64,000 nt of DNA from an uncultured Bacteroidia bacterium (GCA_902801465.1 CADCIH010000015.1:1-64000), one strand, 5' to 3'; positions 8,892 through 18,164 are shown, counted from the first letter of the stretch. The notes: generated from the letters alone by a model not told the origin. Program-made: numbers and translations.

Positions 8892-9616
8892 TGAACGAAA
8901 AGACCCAGGGTTTTGTCCTGCAAGCCATCCGTTATGGCGACACCAGTCTCATCGTGAAGGTTTATACCCTCAACAATGGACTGCAAACGTTCATGGTAAA
9001 AGGAGTCCGTGGCAAGTCCTCACACAATCGTGCGGCCTTTTTCCAGCCCATGACCTTCCTGCGTTTTGTCCAAAAGGACAAGCCTCGTTCCGGCTCCATG
9101 TCCTTCATGGGTGATGTGGAAGTGGACTATGCCTATCAGACTGTACCCGTTGTCATGAACAAAAGCGCCATCCTGATGTATGTCGCAGAGCTTTTGTCGC
9201 ATGTCCTTACCCAACAGGAACGCAACGAGCCACTCTATCACTTCGTTTATCAATCAATGGTCTGGCTTGACCTGGTAGAAGAAGGATATGCCAATTTCCC
9301 TATCTATTTCACATTGGAGATGAGTCGTTTCCTTGGTTTTTACCCTCAGGCCAATTACACTGAACATGCCTTGTTCGATATGATGGAGGGCCAATTTGTG
9401 TCCACAGAGCCACTGCATCCTTATTATTTGAACGAGGAGTACAGTCTGGCCTTGTCAAACCTCCTGAACTTGGGTATCGACGAGTTGGCTCAGGTGACCA
9501 TGACAGGCCTTCAGCGCAACGCGCTTACCGATGGCATTATAACATTCATGCGACTGCACGCGCCCTTGTTGAAGGGGTTGCAGTCGCATGAAGTGCTTAA
9601 GGAGGTTCTCCGTTAA
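8891..9616 (+). CDS. recO: DNA repair protein RecO
   Basis: A 241-residue RecO, which with RecR helps load RecA onto SSB-covered single-stranded DNA. The N-terminal OB-fold starts with QGFVLQAIRYGDTSLIVKVYT, as in the family, followed by a helical domain with LLSHVLTQQERNEPLYHFV. Bacteroidetes RecO proteins lack the four zinc cysteines of other phyla, and none are seen here. It begins inside the stop codon of porZ and ends three bases before the stop of the convergent coiled-coil gene, so no terminator separates the two. Confidence 0.9.
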   Translation: MNEKTQGFVLQAIRYGDTSLIVKVYTLNNGLQTFMVKGVRGKSSHNRAAFFQPMTFLRFVQKDKPRSGSMSFMGDVEVDYAYQTVPVVMNKSAILMYVAELLSHVLTQQERNEPLYHFVYQSMVWLDLVEEGYANFPIYFTLEMSRFLGFYPQANYTEHALFDMMEGQFVSTEPLHPYYLNEEYSLALSNLLNLGIDELAQVTMTGLQRNALTDGIITFMRLHAPLLKGLQSHEVLKEVLR

Positions 9617-9619
9617 GGC

Positions 9620-10531
9620 TTATCTCAGGCTGAACGAAGTCTGGCCCACGAGATTGTTTTCGTCGTAGATGTCAACAAAATAGTAGCCAGGCTGCATCTC
9701 CTTGCCCGAAGGCTTGATGTAGTAGGCGCGGACATCTTTCTCGCGGTTGTCGTAGTTTACCAGTATCTTCTCGGTGTATTGGAGCAGCTCACCTTGGTAC
9801 GTGAAGGCATATTCATCGCCCATGCCCTTGCTGATGATGTTCTTGCTGGGATCGGCTATGCGCATGTAGAAGGTCTTGGTGCCCGATTCAACCAAGTCGT
9901 TCTGACCGACGGTGAAAGTCACACGGATGCGCTCGGTGCGACCAGCCTTGTCAGTCTCGGTCTCCTGGCTTCCGCCTTTGAAGCGCACGGCATCGGCAGA
10001 GAGGTTGTAGATCCTGAGCACGGCGGCCATGTTGACCTTGCTGGTCAGCTCTTCCTTCTGGCGCTGGAGGTTGCGGTTTTGTTTGCGTTCCTCCTGGACC
10101 TCTTCACGGATACGCTCATTCTCGGCAACGAGTTGCTCGTTCACCACATACAGAGAGTCGAGCTGACGGATGTATCCTTGGGAGATGGCTTGCAGTTCGG
10201 TCACTTTTTTCTTGATGCGGTTGTAGTCCCATTGGGTTTCCAAAAGACGTTTGATCTCTTCAGCATCGGCCATGATGATGCTGTCTTTCTCGGCCAACTG
10301 GCTGCTGAGCTCGCCGTAATTGGCTTTCAATTCGTTGTGGACCCTTACCAGACTGTCGACTTCAGCCTGGAAATCGGCGCGTTGCTGCTCCTTCTCGTTC
10401 TCCAGCGTGTTCAGGTCGCCTTTGAGGGAGATCAACCAAAACGACAATCCGATGATGATTAGGGCCAATACTCCGAGGATGGCGTACAACCAACCTTTGG
10501 GTTTCGTAGATGATGTTCTTTCAGTGTTCAT
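9620..10531 (-). CDS. Membrane-anchored coiled-coil protein of unknown function
   Basis: A 303-residue protein with a short cytoplasmic N-terminus, one transmembrane helix (about 14-34), a long coiled coil (about 36-165, rich in E, Q, K, L heptads) and a C-terminal periplasmic domain of about 130 residues with beta-rich text (VRFKGGSQETETDKAGRTE, TKTFYMRIADP, MQPGYYFVDIYDEN). I do not recognise a named family, though proteins with this layout are common in Bacteroidetes. It is the last gene of the gldH-wza-wzc-antiterminator operon, 28 nt after the antiterminator, so a part in envelope assembly or polysaccharide export is possible but is inference only. Confidence 0.75.
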   Translation of the reverse strand: MNTERTSSTKPKGWLYAILGVLALIIIGLSFWLISLKGDLNTLENEKEQQRADFQAEVDSLVRVHNELKANYGELSSQLAEKDSIIMADAEEIKRLLETQWDYNRIKKKVTELQAISQGYIRQLDSLYVVNEQLVAENERIREEVQEERKQNRNLQRQKEELTSKVNMAAVLRIYNLSADAVRFKGGSQETETDKAGRTERIRVTFTVGQNDLVESGTKTFYMRIADPSKNIISKGMGDEYAFTYQGELLQYTEKILVNYDNREKDVRAYYIKPSGKEMQPGYYFVDIYDENNLVGQTSFSLR

Positions 10532-10559
10532 TTTCTATAATAGTTTTAACTTTCAATTC

Positions 10560-11075
10560 TCAATAAACCGCTTCAACCTTGGTTCGGGCGATGTTGATGG
10601 GCAGGTATTTGCCAACAGACTCAATATACACCACTAGGCGCTTTTTGTTCTTGATGGGAGCCAAACGTCCCGTCAGTCCAATCATCGGCCCAGCGGTGAT
10701 CCTCACCAACTGGCCTTCGTGTAGTTCTGTCTCATCCACCTCCGCCTCGTCTTCCACATAATCATCGCAATATTTCTTGATGGCGATGATCTGGTTTTCG
10801 GGAACCACTACAAAATGTTTGTTGAAACTCACGAACCGGGTCACTCCAGGAATCTCCAAGACCTTGAAATACCACCGCTCGTCGGCTCTGACAAACAGGT
10901 ACGACTTGAACAACGGTTCTTCCACCTTCTTCATGCGGTCGCTCCACTTCTTCATCTTCACAATGAGCGGAAGGTATGATTCATAGCCCAATTTCAACAA
11001 CTGCTCGTGAACCTTCTTCTCAGCTCTGGAATGGACGTAGAGCGCATACCATGGTAGCTTTTCCGGCTCCTCCAT
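10560..11075 (-). CDS. UpxY/NusG-like transcription antiterminator
   Basis: A 171-residue NusG-paralogue. The N-terminal NGN domain begins with WYALYVHSRAEKKVHEQL and contains LFKSYLFVRAD; the C-terminal KOW domain holds HEGQLVRITAGPMIGLTG. In Bacteroides, UpxY proteins bind RNA polymerase and stop early termination of capsule operons. Here the gene directly follows wzc (3-6 nt), so it lies inside rather than at the head of the polysaccharide-export operon, unlike most upxY genes. ATG at 11075 is chosen; an in-frame GTG one codon earlier is possible. It could also act as a general RfaH-like factor. Confidence 0.85.
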   Translation of the reverse strand: MEEPEKLPWYALYVHSRAEKKVHEQLLKLGYESYLPLIVKMKKWSDRMKKVEEPLFKSYLFVRADERWYFKVLEIPGVTRFVSFNKHFVVVPENQIIAIKKYCDDYVEDEAEVDETELHEGQLVRITAGPMIGLTGRLAPIKNKKRLVVYIESVGKYLPINIARTKVEAVY

Positions 11076-11081
11076 CACAAA

Positions 11082-13643
11082 TCAATTCTCGCTGTTCTTG
11101 CTTTCGTGTTTATGGTGCTTGTGGTGTTTCTTCTTTCCGAAGCCGAACAATCCTCTCCTCTTTTTCTTTCCGCTCTCTTCTTCCTCACCGTAATAGATGG
11201 CGGCATCGTCGTTTCCATAGTGACCATAACCATATCCGTAGCCATAACCATAACCGTAGCCATAGCCATAACCGTAGCCGTAACCATAGTGGTAGCGACC
11301 GTAGCCGTAGGCTCCTTCTTGGTGGATGCCGTTGATGACGATGTTCACCTTCAGTCCGCGGTCTTCGATGTCCTTGATGATACCGGCGAAGACGTTCTTG
11401 TCGGTGTAGCCTTGACGTACGATATAGATGTTGGCGTCAGAATGCTTCATCAGCAGGAAGGCGTCGGTCACCAGGCCGAGAGGCGGCGTGTCGATGATGA
11501 TGTAGTCATAACGTTGTTTCAGTTCCTTGAACAGTTCGTCGCATTTCTCTGATGCGATGAGCTCGGCAGGGTTGGGTGGGATGGGACCCGAAGTGATGAT
11601 GTCGAGGCTGTCGAGTCGTCCTGTGCTTTGGATGACTTCGTCCAAGGTGTTCTTGTTACTGAGGTATGAACTCAAACCGATGTTGTTGGAGAGTCCGAAT
11701 TCTTGATACAGTTTAGGTTTACGCAAGTCGAAGCCGAGCAACAAGGTCTTTTTCCCGTACAGCGCATAGATGGATGCGATGTTGATACTGTTGAAGGTCT
11801 TACCGACACTCTGCATGTCGCCGGTGACCAGCACGCAGCTCTTCTGCTTGCCTTGCGTGATGAAGTCGATGTTGGTACGGATCGAACGGAAGGCTTCGGC
11901 AGTGGGTGATTTGGGTTTCACGATGACCACGCACGGGTCTTTGGAGCTGATCATGCCAATCTGTCCGATGATGGGGAAGTTGGTGGCTTTTTCCACATCC
12001 TTACGTGACTGGATCTTGTTGTTGAAGAAGTCTTTCAGGAAGAGGATGAGTGCCGGAATCAACAGTCCGAGGATGATGGCGATCAGATAGATCATGTTGG
12101 TACGAGGGGCCACTTTCACTGCGCGTGGCACACTGGCATAGTCGATCACCTCGTTGTCGGCGGTGTTCGAGGCCTTGATGATCTGGGCCTCGGCACGGCG
12201 TTGCATCAGGTAGTTGTAAGTCTCTTGACTCAAGGTAAAGCGACGCTCGTAGCCCACCAGCAGACGTTCTTTCTGGGGCAGGTTTCTGGCTTCGTTTTCG
12301 ATCTTGCGGATGCGGCTTTCAACATCGCTGATGCTTAATTGGGCGTTTTCAACCAGGTTGTTGATGTTCTCGAGGATGGTGCGTTTGGTAGTCACGATCT
12401 GCTCGTCGAGTTTCACGATGGCGGGGTGTTCCTCGGTCAAGGTGAGCAGTTGGCTGGCACGCTGTTGGTTAAGGTTGACGAGGTCAGCCACCAATTTGTT
12501 CAGCAAAGGATCGGCGATACCCATGGCCGAAGGTGCGGCAAGGTTGTCGGGGTTGTCGATATTGTCCTTCATGTACGACTGCAACCGTTTGTAGTATTGC
12601 ATGTTGACCAACAGTTCGGCGTGTTCCTGCTCCAATGTCTGCAAGGCGTTGATCACTTGGGTCGACTGGGCATTGAGGTTGGTCAGGTCGTGGGAGGCGC
12701 GGAATTGCTCCAGGTCGATCTCCGCACGGCCCAGGTCGGTCTCAGTCTGTTCCAACTGTTCGTTGATGAACTCGATGGTGTTTTCTGAGATTTGGTTCTT
12801 GCGGTCCAGGCCACGGTGTACGTATTGGTTCATCAGGTTGTTGATGAAATCCACCATCTTTCTGGGGGTCTCACCCGTCATGCTGATGTTCACGATGGAA
12901 GCCTGTTTGCTGATGGCGCTGGCGTTGAACTGCATACGTTTGGTAAGGGTCAGGTAGTCGAGAAACACGAAGGCCATCTTACGTCCGTCGTCGGAGTCAG
13001 CATTGTAAAGGCCGTTCTTGACAATACGGAAGCGGTTGTATCCAGTGTCGATCCAGTCGTTGAGCGCATACTCACCTTCGATTTTGATCTCTTCTTTCCT
13101 TCTTGGGACAACGAATTGTTCGTTGGCGTAGTCGTATTGGGCATGTGATTTCGCCTCTGCCTTCAGCGTGGCACGGTCGCCTTCGATGACAAGGTAATAC
13201 ATCAAACCTACCGCTTGAGGAATCTCCTTGTCAAACTCGATGACAAAAGGAGAGCTCTTGTAACTCTCTACGGTTCTGAACCTGCCAACGTTGTAATAGG
13301 CCACTTCCAGGTTCATCTGTTTCACCACTTGTTCGCTCAGGCTGTACGACTTAATGATGGCAATCTCGTTGTCGAGGTTCTGCATGTTGCTGTAGTTGAC
13401 ACCCGTCATGATGGAGGTGGGGTCAAACATCGACCTCGTGTCTTTGACGAAGACAGTGCCTGCCACTTGGTACTTGGGGGCGGTGAAATGGTTGTAAACC
13501 CAGGCGACTGCGACGGCTAAAATAACGAAGGCAAGGAACAAGTACCATTTGCTCAAAAAGATATAGATCAGCGCTTTGATGTCGATGGACTGTTCTTCTT
13601 TTTCCTGTCCACGATAGTTGGGGTTATCTTGAGAGTTGCTCAT
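11082..13643 (-). CDS. wzc: Polysaccharide co-polymerase / BY-type tyrosine autokinase (Wzc-like)
   Basis: An 853-residue inner-membrane protein that controls chain length and export of a surface polysaccharide. It has an N-terminal transmembrane helix (about 34-52), a large Wzz-type periplasmic domain with coiled coils, a second helix (about 520-540) and a C-terminal kinase with the P-loop DMQSVGKT, the Walker A' LLLGFDLRKP and the Walker B YIIIDTPP. The tail is an extreme Gly-Tyr repeat followed by a Lys/His-rich end; BY kinases autophosphorylate a C-terminal tyrosine cluster, and this one is unusually long. It follows wza by 6 nt and precedes the antiterminator gene by 6 nt. No glycosyltransferase or flippase gene is near. 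Confidence 0.92.
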   Translation of the reverse strand: MSNSQDNPNYRGQEKEEQSIDIKALIYIFLSKWYLFLAFVILAVAVAWVYNHFTAPKYQVAGTVFVKDTRSMFDPTSIMTGVNYSNMQNLDNEIAIIKSYSLSEQVVKQMNLEVAYYNVGRFRTVESYKSSPFVIEFDKEIPQAVGLMYYLVIEGDRATLKAEAKSHAQYDYANEQFVVPRRKEEIKIEGEYALNDWIDTGYNRFRIVKNGLYNADSDDGRKMAFVFLDYLTLTKRMQFNASAISKQASIVNISMTGETPRKMVDFINNLMNQYVHRGLDRKNQISENTIEFINEQLEQTETDLGRAEIDLEQFRASHDLTNLNAQSTQVINALQTLEQEHAELLVNMQYYKRLQSYMKDNIDNPDNLAAPSAMGIADPLLNKLVADLVNLNQQRASQLLTLTEEHPAIVKLDEQIVTTKRTILENINNLVENAQLSISDVESRIRKIENEARNLPQKERLLVGYERRFTLSQETYNYLMQRRAEAQIIKASNTADNEVIDYASVPRAVKVAPRTNMIYLIAIILGLLIPALILFLKDFFNNKIQSRKDVEKATNFPIIGQIGMISSKDPCVVIVKPKSPTAEAFRSIRTNIDFITQGKQKSCVLVTGDMQSVGKTFNSINIASIYALYGKKTLLLGFDLRKPKLYQEFGLSNNIGLSSYLSNKNTLDEVIQSTGRLDSLDIITSGPIPPNPAELIASEKCDELFKELKQRYDYIIIDTPPLGLVTDAFLLMKHSDANIYIVRQGYTDKNVFAGIIKDIEDRGLKVNIVINGIHQEGAYGYGRYHYGYGYGYGYGYGYGYGYGYGYGHYGNDDAAIYYGEEEESGKKKRRGLFGFGKKKHHKHHKHESKNSEN
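11226..11285 (-). repeat. Hexanucleotide tandem repeat coding for (Gly-Tyr)n in Wzc tail
   Basis: Ten hexamers of the type GGN-TAY, counted on the coding strand, lie in tandem and encode an alternating Gly-Tyr stretch. Third codon positions vary between units, so the repeat is old or under protein-level selection, yet slippage could still alter the number of tyrosines. Confidence 0.85.
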
Positions 13644-13649
13644 GACTGC

Positions 13650-14462
13650 TTAATTTTTTTTCATGTTAAGATATAATGTAACCATGGTGACGCCCAGAGA
13701 CATGACCGAAAGCACGGTCGAGTAGGGGAACGAGGTGAATCCCCATTGCTTGAACTTCAAAGGCTCGACATAAATGATGTCGTTGGGTTTCAGGTAATAG
13801 TAAGGAGAAGAGAGAATGTCGGCTTTGCCAACGTCGACAGTGACGATCTCGCTGCCGTTATCGGTGCGGCGTACAACCTTGACGGACTCGGTCTTCGCAA
13901 AATTGGTGAAATTGCCAGCCAAGGCCAAAGCCTCGAAGATGCCAATCTCCGATTGGTAGACTTTGTATTTGCCAGGTCTGGTGACCTCGCCAAGGATGGT
14001 GAGGTCGAAGTTGGACAACTTGACCATCAACGCGGTCTCTTTGACATATTTCGACAATGCGAACTGCAAACGGTCCTTGGCTTGCTCCACGGTGAGATTC
14101 TTCACATACACCAAACCCGTCAAGGGGTAGTCGATGTAACCATCCTTGTTGACGGTGTAAGAGTTCAAGTAAATGGAGGCGTCGTTTGACATGTAGTTGC
14201 CGCTTCTTGTTGGGTCTCCTCCGTTAAGGATATTGGAGTTTTGGGCATCGATGACGCTGATGGCCTTGATGTAAAGGTTGTCACCAGGTTGAAGTTTGTA
14301 GTCCAAAGACCTTTCGTTGCGGTACTCGACCGAAGTGTTTTCTTTGGCCATCTCCATCTCCTTCAAAAGGAGCATCTTTTTCTGCGGAACGCATGAAGAG
14401 AAAGCCATGATGCCAATGATGGCGAACAAACCGATTCTGTTGATGAGTTGCTTTTGCTTCAT
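13650..14462 (-). CDS. wza: Polysaccharide export outer-membrane lipoprotein (Wza-like)
   Basis: A 270-residue lipoprotein of the outer-membrane polysaccharide exporter family. The signal peptide ends in a lipobox (FSSC at about residue 24). It continues with the poly-export domain (LQPGDNLYIKA, DGYIDYPLTG) and a SLBB domain (LTILGEVTRPGKYKV), and ends in a hydrophobic helix (about 245-265) before KKN, as expected for the membrane-crossing helix of Wza octamers. It sits 17 nt after gldH and 6 nt before wzc; the pair forms the trans-envelope export channel. Confidence 0.92.
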   Translation of the reverse strand: MKQKQLINRIGLFAIIGIMAFSSCVPQKKMLLLKEMEMAKENTSVEYRNERSLDYKLQPGDNLYIKAISVIDAQNSNILNGGDPTRSGNYMSNDASIYLNSYTVNKDGYIDYPLTGLVYVKNLTVEQAKDRLQFALSKYVKETALMVKLSNFDLTILGEVTRPGKYKVYQSEIGIFEALALAGNFTNFAKTESVKVVRRTDNGSEIVTVDVGKADILSSPYYYLKPNDIIYVEPLKFKQWGFTSFPYSTVLSVMSLGVTMVTLYLNMKKN

Positions 14463-14479
14463 ATCTTTTTATTTTCTGA

Positions 14480-14944
14480 TTATTTTCTGATGATCGATAC
14501 TTCCCGTATGCCTGTAAGCGGTGTGATAGGCATGTGGTTTTCTATCTGAAAAACATAAGTGTCAGGCTCGTTGAGCGTCAACTCGTTGTTAAGGGGAAAA
14601 CGAAAATGATATACGCCTCCAACCGCTTCCGACTTCCATAGCCCGTCACGGTCCTTTACGGTGTATTTGTAATTCTTGGAGCGGAGCGGGTTGCCCGACT
14701 CGTCGAACACCGTGAAAACGATCTCAAAGTAATTGAAGGTGTAGGCGTCGTCAAATGTCGCCTCGAGTTCCAAATTGTACGAGACGGGATTGCTCAAAGT
14801 GATGGTGTTCTCAACGTAATCGAACCGTTCCCAACTTGAAGTGGGGAACTCCCTTGAAACCAAAACGTTCCCAACCTGGTCGTTGTGGCAGGAACTCAGG
14901 CCAAGCAAAAACAAAACGCCAAAAACGAGCAAAACTCTCTTCAT
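14480..14944 (-). CDS. gldH: Gliding-motility/T9SS-associated lipoprotein GldH
   Basis: A 154-residue lipoprotein. Signal peptide with lipobox LSSC (C at about residue 19) is followed by a beta-sandwich-like domain with the GldH family pattern: SSWERFDYVENTITL, ASN-rich edge strand with FNYFEIVFTVFD, KDRDGLWKSEAVGG, and the closing DTYVFQIENHMPITPL. GldH is required for gliding and T9SS-related chitin use in Flavobacterium johnsoniae; in non-gliding Bacteroidales its role is unclear. It heads the reverse polysaccharide-export operon and is divergent from mrdA. Confidence 0.82.
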   Translation of the reverse strand: MKRVLLVFGVLFLLGLSSCHNDQVGNVLVSREFPTSSWERFDYVENTITLSNPVSYNLELEATFDDAYTFNYFEIVFTVFDESGNPLRSKNYKYTVKDRDGLWKSEAVGGVYHFRFPLNNELTLNEPDTYVFQIENHMPITPLTGIREVSIIRK

Positions 14945-14961
14945 AAAACCATTTTAGGTTG

Positions 14962-14969
14962 CAAAAATA
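14962..14969 (-). promoter_or_regulatory. -7 promoter element for the gldH-wza-wzc operon
   Basis: Reverse strand TATTTTTG, ending 17 nt before the gldH ATG. Confidence 0.7.
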
Positions 14970-15010
14970 CAATCTTTTTTATTCATATCCTATTTCTCGG
15001 GCAAAAAACT

Positions 15011-15018
15011 TATTTTTG
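15011..15018 (+). promoter_or_regulatory. -7 promoter element for mrdA-rodA
   Basis: TATTTTTG, 39 nt before the mrdA ATG; supports the start at 15058 over any upstream in-frame codon. Confidence 0.65.
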
Positions 15019-15057
15019 CAACACAAATCAACAAACAAAAAATCCGAAACCTTTTTT

Positions 15058-16896
15058 ATGAAAAACCAGAACCGAAATCTTTCCAACCGACAGTATGTGA
15101 TCATCGGTGTTTTTGCCGTTGTCGGCCTATTGTACGTGATCAAGCTGTTTTCGCTTCAAGTGCTCAACAAGGAGTTGAAACAGTCGGCCGACAACAATGT
15201 GTTGCGTTATGTTACCCAGTATCCCGCCCGAGGCAAAGTGTTCGACCGTAATGGGAAACTGCTTGTCTATAACGAGGCGGTGTACGATCTGATGGTGGTC
15301 CCAGGCCAGGTCAAAGACATCGACACGCTCGAGTTTTGCCGCCTGCTGAAGATCACCCCGGAGAGCTTTGTGGAACGTCTCACCAAAGCGAAAAAATACT
15401 CCCGCATCAAAGCCTCGGCGTTCTTGCCCCAAGTCTCCAAGGAAGATTATGCACACGTGGGGGAGGTGCTTTACCGTTTTCCGGGTTTCTATTTCCAAAC
15501 GCGCACCTTGCGCCATTACCCAAGCGCCGTCGCAGCCCATACGCTAGGCGATATTGGAGAGGTGAACCACGATGAAATGGCCGCCGATCCATACTACAAG
15601 ATGGGCGACTATGTCGGGAAGTCGGGCATCGAGAAGTTTTACGAGAAAGAACTCCGTGGCAAGAAAGGCCTGAAAGTGGTGCTGGTGGACGTGCATAACC
15701 GTGAGAAAGGCAGCTATCTCGACGGTGCGCTCGACTCCCTTCCAGTGCCGGGAAAAGACCTGTATCTTGGCCTCGACGCGGAATTGCAAGCCTATGGCGA
15801 ACGCCTGATGAACGGCAAGATAGGGTCCATCGTCGCCATCGAGCCTAAAACAGGCCAGATACTCGCCTTCGTCACCAGCCCTACCTATGACCCTAATCTC
15901 CTTGTGGGACGTGTCCGTGGCGCAAACTACAACGCTTTGTTGAATGACCCGTCCAAGCCTCTCATCAACCGTGCCATCAGCGGCACCTATCCCCCAGGCT
16001 CCACCTTTAAGATGGTGAACGGACTCATCGCCCTCCAAAGCGGCAGCATCACTCCCGCCACACAGTTCCACTGCAACGGCCCGGCCAGCACTCCCATCAA
16101 GTGCACACACTTTCATGGCGGCGCTCCTGACCTGGCCAACGCCATCGAGAACTCGTGCAACCCTTATTTCTACGAAGCCTTTAAGACCACCATCAACAAT
16201 CCCAAGTTCGGTGGCATAAAAAAAGGCTATGACTATTGGAGGCAGATGACCTGGAACCTCGGACTCGGCCATCCTTTCGAGACCGACATACCCTACGAGA
16301 AGTCAGGCAATATCCCCACGGGTGCCTATTACGACAAGATGTACAACGGAAGCTGGAATTCGGTGACCATCCGCTCGCTCGGCATCGGTCAGGGTGAGAT
16401 CCTGCTGACGCCGCTGCAATTGGCCAACATCGCCGCCACCATCGCCAACGAGGGCTATTATTACCCTCCCCACCTCATCCGTGCCTTCGGCGATTCCACA
16501 GCCATCCCAGAGAAGATGACCACCAGGCTTGAAACAGGAATCGAATCCCGGCACTTCAAGGTGATCAAGGCGGGCATGCAGTCCGTGTTCGAAGGCTCGC
16601 ACGGCACCGCCCGAGGCTCCAGAATCCCAGGCATCACAGCGGGCGGCAAGACGGGCACTGCACAAAACCCGCATGGCGACAACCACTCCATCTTTATCGC
16701 CTTCGCCCCAGTCGAAGACCCGCAAATCGCCCTCTCCATCATCATCGAAAACGGCGGCTACGGCTCCACCTGGGCAGCCCCCATCGCCTCCCTCATGATG
16801 GAGAAATATATCAGAGGTTATACCGAACGTCCCAACGTGGAAGAACGGATGATGAACGGTGTTATTAATTACGATATCAAGAAGAAAAAACAATGA
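15058..16896 (+). CDS. mrdA: Penicillin-binding protein 2 (elongasome transpeptidase)
   Basis: A 612-residue class B PBP that crosslinks peptidoglycan during side-wall growth with RodA. It has one N-terminal transmembrane helix (about 13-33), the dimerisation/pedestal domain with YPARGKVFDRNG, and the transpeptidase domain with the three active-site motifs: STFK (nucleophile serine, within GTYPPGSTFKMVNG), SCN within ENSCNPYF, and KTGTA. The stop overlaps the rodA start (ATGA), so the pair is translationally coupled as in most bacteria. The ATG at 15058 gives the usual short cytoplasmic tail and lies downstream of the promoter. Confidence 0.95.
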   Translation: MKNQNRNLSNRQYVIIGVFAVVGLLYVIKLFSLQVLNKELKQSADNNVLRYVTQYPARGKVFDRNGKLLVYNEAVYDLMVVPGQVKDIDTLEFCRLLKITPESFVERLTKAKKYSRIKASAFLPQVSKEDYAHVGEVLYRFPGFYFQTRTLRHYPSAVAAHTLGDIGEVNHDEMAADPYYKMGDYVGKSGIEKFYEKELRGKKGLKVVLVDVHNREKGSYLDGALDSLPVPGKDLYLGLDAELQAYGERLMNGKIGSIVAIEPKTGQILAFVTSPTYDPNLLVGRVRGANYNALLNDPSKPLINRAISGTYPPGSTFKMVNGLIALQSGSITPATQFHCNGPASTPIKCTHFHGGAPDLANAIENSCNPYFYEAFKTTINNPKFGGIKKGYDYWRQMTWNLGLGHPFETDIPYEKSGNIPTGAYYDKMYNGSWNSVTIRSLGIGQGEILLTPLQLANIAATIANEGYYYPPHLIRAFGDSTAIPEKMTTRLETGIESRHFKVIKAGMQSVFEGSHGTARGSRIPGITAGGKTGTAQNPHGDNHSIFIAFAPVEDPQIALSIIIENGGYGSTWAAPIASLMMEKYIRGYTERPNVEERMMNGVINYDIKKKKQ

Positions 16897-18164
16897 CCGA
16901 CAGGAATAGTATCATAGGAAAAGTGGATTGGCCCCTGCTGCTGATGTATTTTGCATTGGTCATTGTGGGCTGGTTGAGCATTTACTCCGCAGGAATGAGC
17001 GAAGGACATCATGCCATTTACGACATGTCGCAATTCTGCGGAAAACAGATGATGTGGATAGGCATTTCCCTCGGTGTCGGTTTTCTGGTGCTGCTCCTCG
17101 ACGCCAAGATCTACGATGCCTTTGCCATCTGGGTATATGTCATCGTGATGCTGCTGTTGTTGGTGGTGCTGGTTTATGGCAGAGCCACCAACGGAGCCAC
17201 CTCGTGGATCGACTTCGGCGGTGGCATCAAGTTGCAGCCGTCAGAGTTCGCCAAACTGGGTACGGCCTTGGCCGTGGCAAGCTTCCTCGGAAGGCAGGAC
17301 TCCGACTTGAGCAACCGTAAGACCCGTCTTCCTGTGTATGCCCTCATCCTACTTCCGGCCGCCTTGGTGCTGCTGCAACATGACGCGGGCTCAGCTATTG
17401 TGTTTGCCTCCTTCATCTTTGTCCTCTATCGAGAAGGCTTGCCTGGCGCCGGTGCCGTCATGCTGCTCGCCGTGGGCGCCGTGGCGGTCTTCGTGCTCAC
17501 CCTGTTGTGGTCGAAAACGGTGATGTGCATCATCATAGGTTCCATGTTCGCCCTCACATTGGCGTATTATCTGCTTCACAAGAAAAAAGGCCTTTGGCGT
17601 ATGGTTGCGGTATACGCCTTCTTTTTCGCCTTTGTATTTTGCGTTGACTTCGCCTTCTATCATATTTTGGAGGACCATCAACGTATCCGTATCGAGGTGA
17701 TTCTTGGAATGAAAGACGATCCCCAAGGCGCCGGCTACAACCTCCATCAGTCGCAAATAGCCATCGGATCGGGCGGCTTCTGGGGCAAAGGCTTCTTGCA
17801 AGGTACCCAAACCAAATACGACTTCGTCCCTGAACAGCATACCGACTTTATCTTCTGCACCGTCGGGGAGGAAGGTGGCTTCAAAGGTACACTGTTCGTG
17901 ATTCTGTTGTATGTGGGCCTGCTTGTGCGCATCATCAAGATGGCCGAACGCCAGAAACTTGCCTTTAGCCGCATCTACGGCTATGCAATCGCAGGCATCC
18001 TCTTTGTCCATGTCGCCATCAACATCGGAATGACTATTGGCCTCGTGCCCGTCATCGGCATCCCTCTCCCGTTCTTGAGTTACGGGGGCTCCAGCCTGCT
18101 CGCCTTCACCGTCATGCTGGCTATCTTTGTGAAACAGGATGCCAACAGACTTAACATTTTATAA
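16893..18164 (+). CDS. rodA: Rod-shape-determining SEDS glycosyltransferase RodA
   Basis: A 423-residue polytopic membrane protein of the SEDS family, which polymerises lipid II together with PBP2. Family signatures include GATSWIDFGGGIKLQPSEFAK, the loop segment HQRIRIEVILG before the extracellular loop, QTKYDFVPEQHTDFIFCTVGEE with the conserved Asp, and the final VIGIPLPFLSYGGSS. About ten hydrophobic helices are visible. The start overlaps mrdA by 4 nt. The gene ends 23 nt before the lytic transglycosylase, which seems to have its own promoter. Confidence 0.95.
   Translation: MTDRNSIIGKVDWPLLLMYFALVIVGWLSIYSAGMSEGHHAIYDMSQFCGKQMMWIGISLGVGFLVLLLDAKIYDAFAIWVYVIVMLLLLVVLVYGRATNGATSWIDFGGGIKLQPSEFAKLGTALAVASFLGRQDSDLSNRKTRLPVYALILLPAALVLLQHDAGSAIVFASFIFVLYREGLPGAGAVMLLAVGAVAVFVLTLLWSKTVMCIIIGSMFALTLAYYLLHKKKGLWRMVAVYAFFFAFVFCVDFAFYHILEDHQRIRIEVILGMKDDPQGAGYNLHQSQIAIGSGGFWGKGFLQGTQTKYDFVPEQHTDFIFCTVGEEGGFKGTLFVILLYVGLLVRIIKMAERQKLAFSRIYGYAIAGILFVHVAINIGMTIGLVPVIGIPLPFLSYGGSSLLAFTVMLAIFVKQDANRLNIL

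Noticed and set aside
14959..15057. N-terminal extension of PBP2 from a TTG at 14959
   Set aside because: The region contains the -7 promoters of both gldH and mrdA and encodes no family residues.
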